A DNA stretch of 64,000 nt from Niebla homalea. Its lineage: Eukaryota; Ascomycota; Lecanoromycetes; Lecanorales; Ramalinaceae. Positions within the stretch are counted from its first letter, which is position 1; each line of letters starts with the position of its first letter. Below, piece after piece: positions 1 to 15,369 of the stretch. Where the stretch lies: the NCBI GenBank assembly GCA_019925105.1, contig JAHGAU010000030.1, forward strand, positions 558,001 through 622,000. Reading direction: 5' to 3'. The translations under genes were made by a program, and so were the position numbers. Under the pieces are notes generated by a model. The model was not told where the DNA came from, ran no database searches, and was given only the letters and a program-made list of their open reading frames with translations.

Positions 1-2285
1 TACGTTAAGGAAAACTCTAGAAATAATAATTATAAAGATCTTAAATAATTACGTAAAAAAATATAAGTTATTCTTTAATTAATAAATAAAAATAAGAAAA
101 AAACGGTTAACGGAAACGGCTCTTAAAGGCTTAATTAATAACGTATATACGGTATAAAACTATAAGAAAAAGTATATTATAAGTCTTCTTTCCTTAAATA
201 TTATAAAAGCGTTTAATAAAATAAATTATTAAAGATTACTATATAATTTACGGAAAAAAAGGGATTTATTTTTTTTTATAAATTAAATAAAAAGTTTCTT
301 AAGTAACCGAACAACGTTAATTAATTTAAGGCAGAAAACGAATATAATAAAGCCCGTAATAATAAGAATTCCTTAAAAATTATTTATTTCTTTAATCTTA
401 TTCCTATTCTTTAACGGTCCGCTTATTAAAAACTTAATAAAGTTAAAATAAAAGGTTTAAATAAGGGGTTTTATTAATAATATTTACCTCTTAACTTATA
501 ATACGTTTACTTATATAAATCATTTAAAACTAAATTAAGCTTATAAAGTTTATTTATAATAAATAAAAATATATAAGACTTAATTTATTTTATATAAGTA
601 TAAACTTATTTATATAATAAGGAGTTTAACGTTATATAATATAATAGTTATAATAAACTTAAGTAATATAACGGTAAAACCGGAAGTTAATATTAAAGTA
701 TTTAACTTATAAATTAATAAGAAATTAAATTAAAAAAATTATATAAAAAAGGTTTAAAAGAAGATAATTTTATAAAAAAGGGGCTATATTTACCTTATAA
801 CGTTAATATAAAAAATTACCTTATAAAAGGCTAAAACCGTTTATTAAGCGGTTATAAAGCTTATAATAACGTACGTAATAATTATTTAATACGTATTTAA
901 GGATACGCTTAAATATAAAAAAGAGTTTATCCGGTAATTATAAAAAGTTTAAAACCGATATTTAAAAATAATAAATAAAGTATATAAAGTAACTTTTATC
1001 CCGGTATTAGAATTTAAAATCTTTATATTATTAATAAAGTTAATTTTAAATTAAATAATTACTTAAATAAAACTTAAAAAAAGTATAAACTTAATTATAT
1101 TAATAGGAAACGAACGTATTTATTAAAACTATAAAAGGCCTTAAATAAAAAGGCATAAAGAAATAGTATTTATTTTTTTTACGGAAGTTAAATTAAAATA
1201 AATTAAAAAAGAAATTAACTTAACTTACGTTTAAGAAGTTAATATAAGAATATATAAATTCTTATTTAAAGTAAAAATAATAAAGGAAAAGAAAATTATA
1301 AAGATAAAATTAACGGTAATTACCCTATAAATTATAAAGAAATAAATAAAGTATTAATATAAATATAAAGAATTAATTTTTTAAAAATAATAATACCCGG
1401 CTTTAAATAGCGATAAGGTTATTAATAAGTATTTTTAACGTTACGGGATTATAAAGAAAAATAATAATACGTTAATAATCTAACTTTAAATAAATAAAAA
1501 CGGCTTAATTTATTTCCTTTTTATTATATATACCGGTAACCGGACCGATATTAATTATAAATATAAATAATAAAAGTAAAACGTTATATACGTATTAATT
1601 TCCTATTTATTATTTAAGGAATTTAAACTGGAATTAATTAAAAAGGTAAGGATTAATAATTATCGTTAAATACTTATTAGTAAAAAAGTATTAAAGCGGC
1701 CGCCAGATTTATAATAGCTACGGGCTTATTATTATAATTTAACTTAATTAAAGAAATAAATAAAGTGGTTAAAAACTTAATTAAAAAACCTTATTACCGA
1801 TTTAAAGGTAAAAAGTAACGGCGGAAAAATTATACTTAATAGGGGGTTAAAGGGGCTATAGATACCGGAGCAATATAAAAAGCGATATTACGTTAATTAA
1901 TAAAATTATATAAATAAGGTAATAATAATATATATATTAATAAGGATATTTAATAATATAATCGGAATTTTAAAATTTTAACATTAAATAAACCCGTAAA
2001 GTAACGGAAGAATAATAAGTTTAAGGGTAATCCTTAAATAGATTCAATCGTAATATTATAGGTTTTTTTAAAAAAGGTATATAAATAAATTCTTACTCTT
2101 TAAACGGCCGTAAATACTTTTAGCCCTTAAAATAAAAGTAAAAATTAAGTAAATATCGGTTTTTATTCTTAATATTATAGATATCGGGTTTTTTACGGTT
2201 ATTAATAAAATTAAATAGCCGAATATTAAGGAACGCCGGAATTAACTTAGCTAGATCCGTAATATAAATCAATTAATCAATCAAT
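1..2285 (+). mobile_element. LINE retrotransposon 3' half (RT to tail), RIP-inactivated
   Basis: The window opens inside ORF2 of a LINE. Around 365-415 the plus frame reads R-I-P-stop-K-L-F-I-S-L-I-L-F-L-F-F, the RIP-damaged form of the reverse transcriptase motif GIPQGSPISPILFLFF. The copy ends at about 2220-2285 in the family 3' end (GAACGCCGGAATTA, CTAGATCCGTA) and a degenerate TCAA tail. The terminal region reads as the 'ACTCGGCTATT' 3' subfamily on the complementary strand. Many stops and CA-to-TA changes show it is dead. The 5' part lies outside the window, so truncation cannot be judged. Confidence 0.88.
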
Positions 2286-3329
2286 AATATACTTAAGGGT
2301 TTTAATAATAAAACTTAAATTTTAAATAAAATTTAATTTATTTTAATTAATAATAAATTAAAACTTTATAGATATTTAAGTTATTTTTATACTTTTTTAA
2401 AATTATTCGTTTTCCTTACGCTTAATATAATATAGAAAATTAATTTCTATAATTAATTATTGCTTTTTATTTTAAAGGTTATAATTTTTATTTATAATTA
2501 TTTTACTTTTAACTTTCCGGGCGTTAATTAAATTAAGTAATTTTCCGGGTTAATTAAAATATAAAGGATTTAAAAATTAATTCTTAACCTCCTTTTTTAA
2601 AATATAGAATTTTAATTTAAATAAATAAACTTCCTTCTTTTTAAATTTAATCCTTAAAAATAATCTTATTTAATTAATTTTAAAGGTAAAACTAAATTAT
2701 ATCCTTATTATATAATTAAAGTTATTATCTTAAAAGTAAAATTTTTTATTATAAAAAATAAAAATTTAAAGTTTTTTAATTTTATAACGTTCTATAATCC
2801 TTATAAAAAGTCTTAATTAAATAATATTAGCGGTAGAATAAGGTTAAAAATCCTTTAAATTATAAAAAGAGTTTAAATTAAGTAAAGATTTCTTATTATA
2901 GTTATAAGATTTAAGGGTTTAAACTTTAAAAAATTTAATTAAAGTTAAAATTTCTTAATTAAAACCCTTATTAAAACTCTGCTTAACGCTTTATATTACA
3001 GAGTTAAAACCCCTATATATAGCCGGTTTCCGGCATATAAATACCAACGTAAAATTAACTTATAAAATTAAGAAATAAATATATATATTTTTTAATTAAT
3101 AAATATATACACTTTAATAGTAATAAAATTAAGGCATTTTATCCCTATAAAATTTTAAATTATTAAGTTATTAATTAACTTTATAACTTAAAAATCATAA
3201 TTTAATAATATTCTTAAGTAAAATATTTTTATTTTTAAGTATATTTTATACGGTAAAATCTCTATATTATAATTATAAAATTAAATAAAGAAAAGGTATC
3301 CTTATAGAATATCGTTATTACGAGGCCGG
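2286..3329. other. AT-rich spacer of unknown origin
   Basis: About 1 kb of very AT-rich sequence between the tail of the first LINE and a dispersed repeat. I see no ORF, RNA gene or clear LINE similarity. A small GC-richer patch (about 2980-3050) has a TATATATAG box-like string and a CCGGTTTCCGG inverted repeat. It may be further RIP-damaged repeat, but I cannot name it. Confidence 0.5.
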
Positions 3330-3497
3330 GCTTATAACCTCTTAAAATATAAAATATAAATTACTTAATTATTCTCTATATATAGAAGTACGATTAAATA
3401 TTCCTGAATCCCGGCTACCCTAATTAGGCTAGCTTCGGATCATATTTAATCTACCCGAGTGCCGGGTAACTGATGTGAGTACTTTTAACAATATATT
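3330..3497. repeat. Dispersed repeat R1, copy 1 (unclassified)
   Basis: About 160 bp aligns by eye with 45880-46030. Shared landmarks are TTACTTGATTATT-like, CTATATATAGAAGT, a GCTAGCTTCGGATCATATTT-like block and an ACCCGAGTGCCGGGTA inverted repeat. The similarity seems to resume beyond the neighbouring LINE at about 8655-8720, as expected if that LINE inserted into this repeat. The TATA-like string and the small GC-rich palindrome would fit a solo LTR, but no TG...CA ends or TSD could be fixed. Confidence 0.55.
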
Positions 3498-6400
3498 CAT
3501 CGGGGAAAGGTTTTATTTAACCTTTAAAGGGGATAAAATAACCAGAATATACTTCTTTATAAATAAAAGGCTTAACGTAAATAATTAAGACGTTAATTAT
3601 TATAATAGAAACCTATATACGCTCCGTATTATAAGAAAGGAGACTTAAAAAGGGACCTTAATATCTATAATATATATAATTTATTATTATTTAATAAAAA
3701 AGGCCCCTTTACGATACCGTTACTTAAAAATATTTTATTTATACCAGGTAAAAATATGTTATTAAGGGACTTTAACCTATATTATTATATATAAAACGAG
3801 GAAGGACATATAATAAGTTATATTAAATCGGAAGACCTATTAATAATTATTATACGGGTTAACCTTTTACTTTTAAAATAACGATTAACTTAGCCTTTAA
3901 TATAAAAAGGGTTATTAATACGGTAATAATATATAAGTTTTATAAAGATTTAAAATATAGCTTAAATTATATACCGATATAAATAACCTTAAATTAAACT
4001 ATTAATATAACTTTATTATCGCCGATAAGAAAAGCATAGAAAACGGTTAAGGAAGCCAAGGTATATATAAAGGCAGAGGAAACGGTAATCCGGTTTACGG
4101 ACCTTTTACGGTTAAATAATAAAAAATAAATTAATATCTTTATAAAATAAGTAATAAACGTATTAAATAAAATAATTAAAAAGACGGTTTTAATAATAAA
4201 GCCTTTTTAAAGAATTAAAACTTATTAAAATAAAAAGTATATAATTATAATTATAAAGGTGAAAAAGCTAATTAAATAGGCTATTTAATATAAGAATAAA
4301 AAAGATATTTATATAGTTAAAAAAAGCTTAAAAAATAAAAGAAATAACCATTAAAAAGGTTAAATAAATATACTTTTAATTAACGGTATATAATTTAACC
4401 GTTTAATCCCGTAATATTTAAAAGTTAACAAAATACGGTAAGGAATAAAGTAAGAAATTAAAATTTATCCTTAAGTTTTTACCTTTTAAAAAATAAGATA
4501 ATATAATAATTAATCCTTTTAACGATAAATTAAAACTTTTAAAAAGACGTTTTTTTAATTTTTATTAGAAATTAACTTAAGCGATATTAAAGGTACTATA
4601 TACCCCGACCTTATATTAATAAATAAAATAATAATATAAAATATAATAATTAAAACGATTAATAAGCTAAAGGAAAATAAAGCCCCGGGGCTAAATAAAA
4701 TCCTTAATAAATTCTTATTAATAATAACCTTACCGTTTAAAAATATTTTCACCTATTCATTTTAAATATATTTAAATATATTTTAACGTTAATTATTACT
4801 TATATAAGTTTAAAAAGGTAAAAACGATTATCCTTAAGAAATTAATAAAGCCGGATTACTTTAAAGTAAATTTTTATAAATTAATTATATTTTTTTATAT
4901 ATTAAGGAAGGCCTTAAAAATGGTAATAATAAAGATCCTTAACGACTATATAGAAAGTTACGGGCTTTTCCCCGTTTAATAAATAGGAACGAGGAGAAAT
5001 TAATTAACGGAAACGGTTTTTAAGGGATTAATTGACGGTATATATATAATATAAAGTTACGGGAAGAAGTACGTTATAAATCTCCTTTCTTTTAATATTA
5101 TAAGAGCCTTTAATAAGGTAAATTATTAAAAACTATTATATAAATTAAGGAAAAAAGGGATATTACTTTTCTTAATAAAGTAAATAAAAAGCTTTTTAAG
5201 CGATTAAGTTACGTTAATTAACCTAAAATAAAAAATAAACCCGATAAAGCCCGCTATAACCGGAATTCCTTAAAGATTTTTTTATTTTATATTATTCTTA
5301 TTCTTTAATAGTTTATTAATCGAAGAATTAATTAAGTTAAAATAAAAAATCTTAGTTAAAAACTTTATCGATAACGTTTATCTTTTAATATATAAGATTT
5401 ATATATATATAAACTATTTAAAGTTAAAGAAGGCTTATAAAGTCTATTTCCGGTAAATAAGGACCTACGGAGCTTAATTCGTATTATATAAATACGAACT
5501 CGTCTGTATAATTAAAAGCCTAAAATTATAAAATATAATAATTATAATAAACTTAAATAAAATCACGGTAAAACCGGATATTAATATTTAAGTTTTTAGC
5601 CTTTAAGTAAATAAGAAGCTCGATTAAAGGGACTATATAAAAAAGGTTTAAAAGAAGATAACTTCATAAAAAAAGGTTTTATTTACCTCGTTATATCGAT
5701 ATAAAAAGTTACTTTATAAAAGGCTTAAACCGTTTATTAGGTAATAATACAGCCGGCTATAATATACGCTACGGTTATTTAATATATACTTAAGGGTATC
5801 CCTGGATATAGGAAAAAGCTTATTTAAATACTATAAAAAGTCTAGAATTAATACTTAAAAGTAATTAATAACATTTATAAAATGACCTTTATCCCGGTAT
5901 TAAAGTTTAAAGTTTTTATACTATTAATTAAAGTCTCGCTCGATTAAATAATCGCTTAAATAAAATTTAAAAGGTATATATACCCAGTTATAACGGTAAG
6001 AAATAAAAGGATCCGCTAAAATCTTAAGAGGCCCCGGGTTAAAAAAAGTAAAGTAAAAATCTTTATCCCCTTTTTTATTAAAGTAAAGCGGGAATAAATT
6101 AAAAAGAATGTTAACTTTATTGGTATCTTAAAATTTAATTTAAACGTATATAAACTTTTATTAAACTTAAAGGAAATTAAGGTTAAAAAGATCTAAAGAA
6201 TAAAAGTTATAATAATCGCTTAATAAACTACGGTAAAGTAAACTACGCGTTAATAAAAATATAAGGATTCTACACCTTAAAGATATTAATACCCGGCTTT
6301 AAATAATAAAATAATTATTAATAAGTATTTTCACCATTATAAGATTATAAGGAAAAGCGATAATATATTAATAATTTAATTCCGGACGGGTGAAAATAAT

Positions 6401-6581
6401 TTAACTTATTTCCTATTTACTTTATATACCGGAAGTTAAATTAATATTAACTATAAATATAAATAAAGAAAGTAGACGCCGTATATATTTTTGTTTTTTA
6501 TTTTTTATTTACCGGGGTTAAATTAAGACTTATAGTAAAAGCTAATATTTATAATTACCGTTAAATATTATCTATAAAGTA

Positions 6582-8022
<1,441 letters not shown>

Positions 8023-8649
8023 GTATCCGGGTAATTATTAAATTTATAATGTTTACCGGACTATTATTATAGTTTAACCTTATTATAAAGATAAATAAAA
8101 TTATTAAAGACTTTATAAAGAAGGCCCGTTACTAATTAAGGAAGAAAAAGAGAAGCGGAAACCGGTTATATTAATTATATAAACCGGAAAGTATCTTCTA
8201 TAACCGTAAAAATATAATAATAAATACTTATTAAAAGTCTTTAAAGGAGTTAACGGCAATAATAATATAAAAAAGGTATATATTAAACGCGTAAATATTA
8301 ATAAAAATATTCAGAAATATTACGTAAAATTAAAGTAATATAAATATATAAAAAAGTAAAAGAGTAATAAGTTTAAAAGTAACTTTTATAAAAATACGGT
8401 TATAATATTATAAATTTCCATAAAAAATTAAAATATAAAAAGTATATAAATAAATTATTACTCTTTAAACGGTTATTAATATCCTTTACCTTAAAGGATA
8501 AAGGGTAAAGGCCTGGTAAACGCCGGTTTTTACCTTAACGTTATAAGTATCAGGTTTTTACGGTTACCAATAAGGTTAAAAGGCCGCGTATTAAGGAACG
8601 CCAGAATTAACTTAACTAGATCCGTAATATGAACCAATCAATCAATTAA

Positions 8650-9834
8650 ATATATTTTATTTACTATAATAATAAATAGTTATTTTAATATTTTTATTAT
8701 TTTAAATTTATTTTTCTTAATATACGTTTTTAATTTTTTTTTAAGATTTTCCTTATTTTTAAGGATATTATATTAAGGAGGATATCCCCGTTTTATAGTT
8801 TATATATAACGTGATTTATTCCGTTAATTCCGTTAATAGTTCTTTTATTATTTTAAACGTTCTTATAAGCTATAAAAAGTTTATTTTTATAACAAAACTT
8901 TTTTAATTAATAGACGGATTATTACCGTTTTCGTTTTTTTAACGTTATTATTTTCTTTTTAACTTATACCGTTTCCTTTTAGTTATTATATGCCCCTTCT
9001 TTATAGCGTTTGTTGCCCAATTTTTTTTTATTCAAGGGGCTTTTATTATTAGTTTTTTTTTTATTTCGTATATCTGCTTTTTAGTCTTTATCTTTATCCT
9101 TTACCGGTATTTTTATTACCGTTTTTTAAGTACTTTTTAACTACCTTAACTCCTTTAAATCTGCCTTTGCTTTTTCATAGAAGTTTTTTACTCCCCGTAA
9201 CTTTACCTATAGTATCGGCTAGGTTTCTAACGTAATAACCGTTTATTCCGTTATAAGTAGCCCGTTTAATACTTTTATTACTTCTTTTTCCATTTTAATT
9301 CCTTTACGCGTTTAACGTACTATTTCTTTTATCCCCCGTCCCTGGTTATTTATTAGTTTATTATTTTTATTTATTTTATTTTTATTTTATATATTTTTAA
9401 TATTATTAACGTTATTTCTGCTTTACGTATACTTATTACCCGTTTTCCCCGTTATTATTACCGCCTTAATCTTTTTAACGTCCTTTTTATTTATTATATT
9501 TTTACGTATTTTATGCGTTTCTTTACGCATTTTTTATTAATTATAGTTTTCTCGTTTAATTTAATAATTATTTATTACGTTATTATCGCGTTATTTATAC
9601 GATTCCCCGTTACTTTTATTAATATAAGCTATTTACCCGTATATTCCCTTATTCTCGACTATTATATAACCTATATTTATTATAATTGGGGTATTAGCCT
9701 TATTGTTACTTAAGCTATACGTATATATATCGTTCTGGACCTCTGGGGTCCCTTTGTTCGTCGCCATCCTTTCTCTTATCATTATTATGGATTATTTTAT
9801 TTCCTCCATTAATATTATTTAAATATTTAAAAAG
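8650..9834 (-). mobile_element. LINE 5' fragment (start of ORF1), RIP-inactivated
   Basis: The complementary strand carries the family ORF1 start at 9767-9765 (ATGGCGACGAACAAAGGG followed by ACCCCAGAGGTCC), and ORF1-like sequence runs leftward to about 8720. The part from 8650 to 8720 resembles repeat R1 instead. The 3' portion (endonuclease, RT, tail) is absent, which is not the usual 5'-truncation pattern, so this copy was broken by a later rearrangement or insertion. The right boundary with the next LINE (about 9835) is approximate. Confidence 0.75.
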
Positions 9835-10743
9835 CTTTTAATTTATTTTATAAGGACAAGTAATGTCCTTTTTTCCCGTAAATTATATAATAATCTTTAA
9901 TAATTCTTTTTATTAAAGGCTCCCGTAAAATTTAAAGAAAAAAGGCTTATAACGTAATTTTTTTTATGTTTTATACTGTATATATATTGTTAATTAAACC
10001 TTTAAGGCCTATTTCTATTAACCGTTTTTTTCTTTATATTTATTTATTAATCGGGGAGGAGCCCGTAATTTTCCGCGTAATTATTAAGGATTTTTATAAT
10101 TATTATTTTAAGGACTTTTTTTAATATATAAAAAAATATAATTAATTTATAAGCTTTTATTTTTAAATAATTTAACTTAACCGGTTTTTTAAGGATTATC
10201 GTTTTAATTTCCTTAAACTTATAAAAATATTAACCGATATTAAAGTAAGCTTAAAATAAATAAATAAAAACCTTTTTAAATAATATTATTATAAATAAGA
10301 ATTTATTTAAAATTCTATTAAATGTAAAACCCTTATCCTTCTTTAATTTATTAATTACTTTAATTATTATTTTGATTGATTGATTTATTTATACTACGGA
10401 TCTAGCTAAGCTAATTCCGGCGTTCCTTAATACGCGGCCTTTTGGTTTTACTGGTAACCGCAAAAACCTGATACTTATAACGTTAGGATAAAAAACGGCG
10501 TTTACTAGACCTTTACCCTTTATCCCTTAAGGTAAAGGATATTAACGGCTGTTTAGAAAGTGGTTATTTATTCGTATGTTTTCCGTATTTTAACTTTATT
10601 AAGAAAACCTATAATATTATAATTATATTCTTATAAAGGTTACCCTTAAACTTATTGCTTTTTTATTCTTTTATACTTTATTTTATATTAACCTTACGTA
10701 ATACCTTTAAATATCCTTATTAATACTTATATATTTAATATAT

Positions 10744-11473
10744 GGGGGCGAGCGTGGCGGAATGGCGTTTTTAAGTGCAGAAAATAAACTATAGAATGGT
10801 TATATATTTTAAGGGTAAGGGACGATTTCACTAAGAGCCCCTAAACCTTAACCGGTAAGTTACGTGGTTAATATAGATAAAGCAATAATAAATATTTAAC
10901 GATTTATTGGTACCCGTAGTTAACCTTAAATAAGCTTAATTGCCACGTAGGGCCGGTAAAAAGGGATTACGGGGATTTAACGTTAAAAAGTTAAAATTAA
11001 GATTAAATAAGGTTAATCTAAAAAACTATATAATAAAGTATTTAAAATAAAGTTTAAATATTAAAAGAAATAAAATTATATAATTAAAGTTATTTCCTTC
11101 CGATTAAGCTAAATATTATTATTAAATCCTTACTATAAATTATAACGTTAAAAAATAAAAAATTCTTAACGGAAATAATAAATTAAAGATTTAAGGTAAT
11201 TATTAATCTTAATTAAGTTAACGTAAAAACTTAATTATAATATTAAGGTAAATAACTATAAAAGAGAGGTTTTTATTTAAATCGGGTTAATATCTAGGGT
11301 AAGCTAGGGCTAAGTTAGTTAATTACGGTTTCTTTTTCTTTTTTAAAATTAAAGCAATAAGTTTAAAATAAATATAAATATTAAAATAATTATAACTTAG
11401 CCACTAGTATTATAAAACGTTAAAATTAGCTCAGAGTAGCTAGACTCGTATATAAACAAATTAATCAATCAAT
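10744..11473 (+). mobile_element. SINE-like element with tRNA-type Pol III A box and LINE-like tail
   Basis: A 730-bp insert flanked by the 11-bp TSD ATTTAATATAT (10733-10743 and 11474-11484; up to 13 bp if matching edges are counted). The 5' end carries TGGCGGAATGG (10755-10765), a perfect match to the Pol III A-box consensus TRGYNNARNGG. A B-box-like GGGACGATTTC (10819-10829) matches 8 of 11 positions of GGTTCGANTCC at a tRNA-like distance. The 3' end (TTAGCTCAGAGTAGCTAGAC ... AATCAATCAAT) resembles the LINE 3' end (TTAGCTTAGCTAGATCCGTA ... AATCAAT). No ORF. The best reading is a tRNA-derived SINE mobilised by the LINE family. It is longer than most SINEs, so a composite is possible. Confidence 0.72.
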
Positions 11474-14400
11474 ATTTAATATATATCTTTCTTATATTAT
11501 TATCGCCGTTAATTTTTTAAAGATTTTTAATAAGCGTTTATTATTATATTTTTACGGCTTTAAAAGATGCTTTCCGGTTTATATAATTAACGTAACCGGA
11601 TTCCGCTTCTTTTTTTCTTCCTTAACCGGTAACGAGTTTTCTTTATAAGGTTTTCTATAATTTTATTTATTTTTATAACGAAATTAAATTATAATAATAA
11701 TCCGGTAAATACTATAAACTTAACGGTTATCCGGATATTTCGTTTTATAAATAATATTTAACGATAATTATAAGTATTAATTTTTAATATAAGTTTTAAC
11801 TTAATTTCCGTAAATAAAGGAGAAGAAATAAAGATATATATAACGTTTTACTTTTTTTATTTATACTTATAATTAATATCCGTTTAACCTCCGGCGTATA
11901 TAATAAATAAAAAGTAAATTAAATTATTCTTACCCGTCCGGAATTAAATTATTAATACGTTATCGTTTTTCTTTATAATCTTATAACGGTAAAAATATTT
12001 ATTAATAATTATTTTATTATTTAAAGTTAAATATTAATATCCTAAAGGTATAAAGTCTTTATATTATTATTAATATATAATTTATTTTGTTATAACTTAC
12101 CGGGCGATCGTTATAATTTTTATTTTTTAAATCCTTTTAACCTTAATTTTCTTTAAGTTTAATAAAAGTTCGTATACGTTTAAATTAACCTTTAAGATAC
12201 CGGTAAAATTAATTTCCTTTTTAATTTATTCCCGTTTTACTTTAATAGGAGGGGGGATAAAGACTTTTATTTTACCCTTTTTAGCCTAAGGCCTCTTAAG
12301 ATTTTAACGGATCCTTTCATTTTTTATTATTATAAACGGGTATATATATTTCTTAAGTTTTACTTAAGCAATTATTTAATTAAGTAAAATTTCAATTAAT
12401 AGTATAAAGACTTCGGACTTTAATATTAAAATAAGGGTTATTTTATAAATACTATTAATTACTTTTAAGTACCGGTTCTGGACTTTCTATAGTATTTAAA
12501 TAAGCTTTTTTTTATATTCCGGGGTGCCCTTAAGTATATAATAAATAATTATAACGTATATTATAGCCGGTTTTATTATTACTTAATAAACGGTCCGGGC
12601 TTTTATAAAATAACTCCCTATATCGATATGGTAAAGTAAGTAAGGCCCCTTTCCTATAAAGTTATTTTCTTTTAAATTTTATTTATATAATTTGTTTAAC
12701 TAAGCTTCTTATTTACTTAAAGGCTAAAAACCCGGATATTAATATCCGGTTTTATTATAATTTTATTTAAGTTTATTATAGTTGTTTTATTTTATAGCTT
12801 TAAGCTTTTAATTATATAAATAAGTTTATACTTATATAACGTAAATTGGGCTTTATAGGTCCTCGCTTATCAGAAATAAACTTTATAACCCTTCTTTAGC
12901 TTTAAATAGTTTATGTATATAGAAATATTATACGTTAAAAGATAAACGTTATCGATAAAGTTTTTAACTTAGACTTTCTATTTTAACTTAATTAATTCTT
13001 TGATTAACGGACTATTAAAGAATAAAAATAATATAAAAGAAATAGGTAATCCTTAAAGAATTCCGGTTATAACGGGCTTTATTAAGTCTGTTTTTTATTT
13101 TCAATTAATTAACGTAGTTTAATTGCTTAAAAAGTTTTTTATTTATTTTATTAAAAAGGGTAATATTCCTTTCTTCCTTAAATTATGTAATAGCCTTTAT
13201 TTATAATATCGAGAGATAAGAGATTCGTAATATACTTCTTCCCGTAATTTTATACCGTATATATACCGTCGATTAATCTTTTAAGGGCCGTTTCCGTTAA
13301 TTAATTTTTCTTCGCTTTTATTTATTAATTAAGGAGGAGCCTATAGCTCTCTATATAGTCGTTAAGGATCTTTATTATTACCGTTTTTAAGGTTTTCTTT
13401 AATATATAAAGGAATATAATCGGCTTATAAGACTTTACTTTAAAATAATCCGGTTTTATTAATTTCTTAAGGATAATTATCTTCGTTTCCTTAACTTTAT
13501 ACGGGTAATAATTAACGTTAATATATACTTGAAATAAGTAAGTAAAAATATTTTTAAACGGTAAAGCTATTATTAATAAAAACCTATTAAGGATTTTATT
13601 TAATTTTAAAGTTTTATTTTTCTTTAATTTATTAATTGCTTTAATTATTATATTTTATATTATTATTTTATTTATTAATATAAAGTTAAAATATATAATA
13701 CCTTTAATATCGCTTAAGTTAGTTTTTAATAAGAATAAAAAAACGTTTTTTTAAGGGCTTTAATCTTATCGTTAAAGGTATTAATTATTATACCGTTTTA
13801 TTTCTTAAGGGGTAAAAACTTAAAAATAAACTTTAATTTCCTATTTTATTCCTTATTATATTTTATTAACTTTTAAATATTACGGGATAAAACGGTTAAA
13901 TTATGTATCGTTAACCGGAAGTATATTTATTTAACTTTTTTAATAACTCTTTTTTTTTTTTTTTCTTAAGTTTTTCTTAATTATATAAGTATCTTTTTAT
14001 TTTTATATTAAGTAATCCGTTTAATTAGCTTTTTTGCCTTTATAATCGTAATTATATATTTTTTATTTTAATAAGTCTTAACTTTTTAAAAAAACTTTAT
14101 TATCAGGATTATCTTTTTAATTACTTTATTTAATATATTTATTACTTATTCTATAAAGAAGTCGATCTACTTTTTATTATTTAATTATAAAAGGTCCGTA
14201 AACCGGGTTATTATTTCCTTTTTTTTAATATATATTTCGGTTTCCTTAACCGTTTTTTATATTCTTTTTATTAGCGGTAATAAAGTTATATTAATAATTT
14301 AATTTAAGGTTATTTATATTAATATATAATCTGAATTATATTTTAAGTCTTTATAAAGCTTATACGCTATTACCGTATTAATAACCTTTTCCGTATTAAA

Positions 14401-15369
14401 GGTTTAGTTAATTATTATCTTAAATTTATAATCTTTTTATATAATAATCCCTTATAATATTAAAAGTAAAAGGTTAACTTACGTAATAATTATTAATAAG
14501 TCCTCCAATTCAATATAACTTATTATACGTTTTTCTTTATTTTATATATAATAATATAAATTAAAATCCCTTAATAATATATATTTATTTAATATAAATA
14601 AAATATCTTTAAGTAATAATATTATAAAAAGCTTTTTTTTATTAAGCGGTAATAAGTTATATATATTATAAATATTAAGGTCTTTTTTAAGTTTCCTTTT
14701 TTTATAATACGGAGTATATATAGGTTTTTATTATAATAATTAACGTCCTAGTTATTTAGGTTAAGCTTTTTATTTATAAAGAAGTATATTCTGGTCGTTT
14801 TATCCCTTTTAAAGGTTAAGTAAAACCCTTTCCCCGGGTTAATAAATAAATATATATATAAGTTATATAGTAATTCTTATATCGCTATAACGTTAATATC
14901 CTTTATTTCCTTAAATTTAAATATCGGTAATATTACCTTAATTATTTTATTATAAACGTTATATTATATTACCCTTAGGAATATTAATATATTACTTATT
15001 AATTTTTATAAGGACTTCTTTTTTAATGCTTATTTAAGTTATAGGCTTTTCATTAAAATTAAGCATCTTTTAATTTAATATTTTCCTGGCTATTATTATT
15101 AATTTAAAGCGGTTAACTTTTAAAACCGATATCGTAAAAAGCTTTTTCTTCTTTATTTTATTTATTATTACTATTTACCCTTCTTTATTTAATTAATTTA
15201 ATTTACGTTTTAAAATTATTTTTAATTATTTTATTAATCCCGATTTATATAAATTATAACGTTAATTTTTATTATAATCCTTATTTCTTTTCGCTGGATT
15301 TCCTTAACCTTAATAGTGTATTTAAATTTTTAAGTTAAGTAATTATCCTTATTATATATAGTATATTTT

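Noticed and set aside
4555..4752. Small hydrophobic open frames in AT-rich DNA (also at 9513-9713, 23734-23922, 25123-25317, 48109-48336)
   Set aside because: They lie inside RIP-mutated LINEs or a MITE, often antisense to the element's ORFs. Ile/Leu/Phe/Tyr richness is expected of chance frames in AT-rich DNA.
10744..10840. A functional tRNA gene at the SINE head
   Set aside because: Only the A box is well matched. The B box has three mismatches and I could not fold convincing D, anticodon and T arms.
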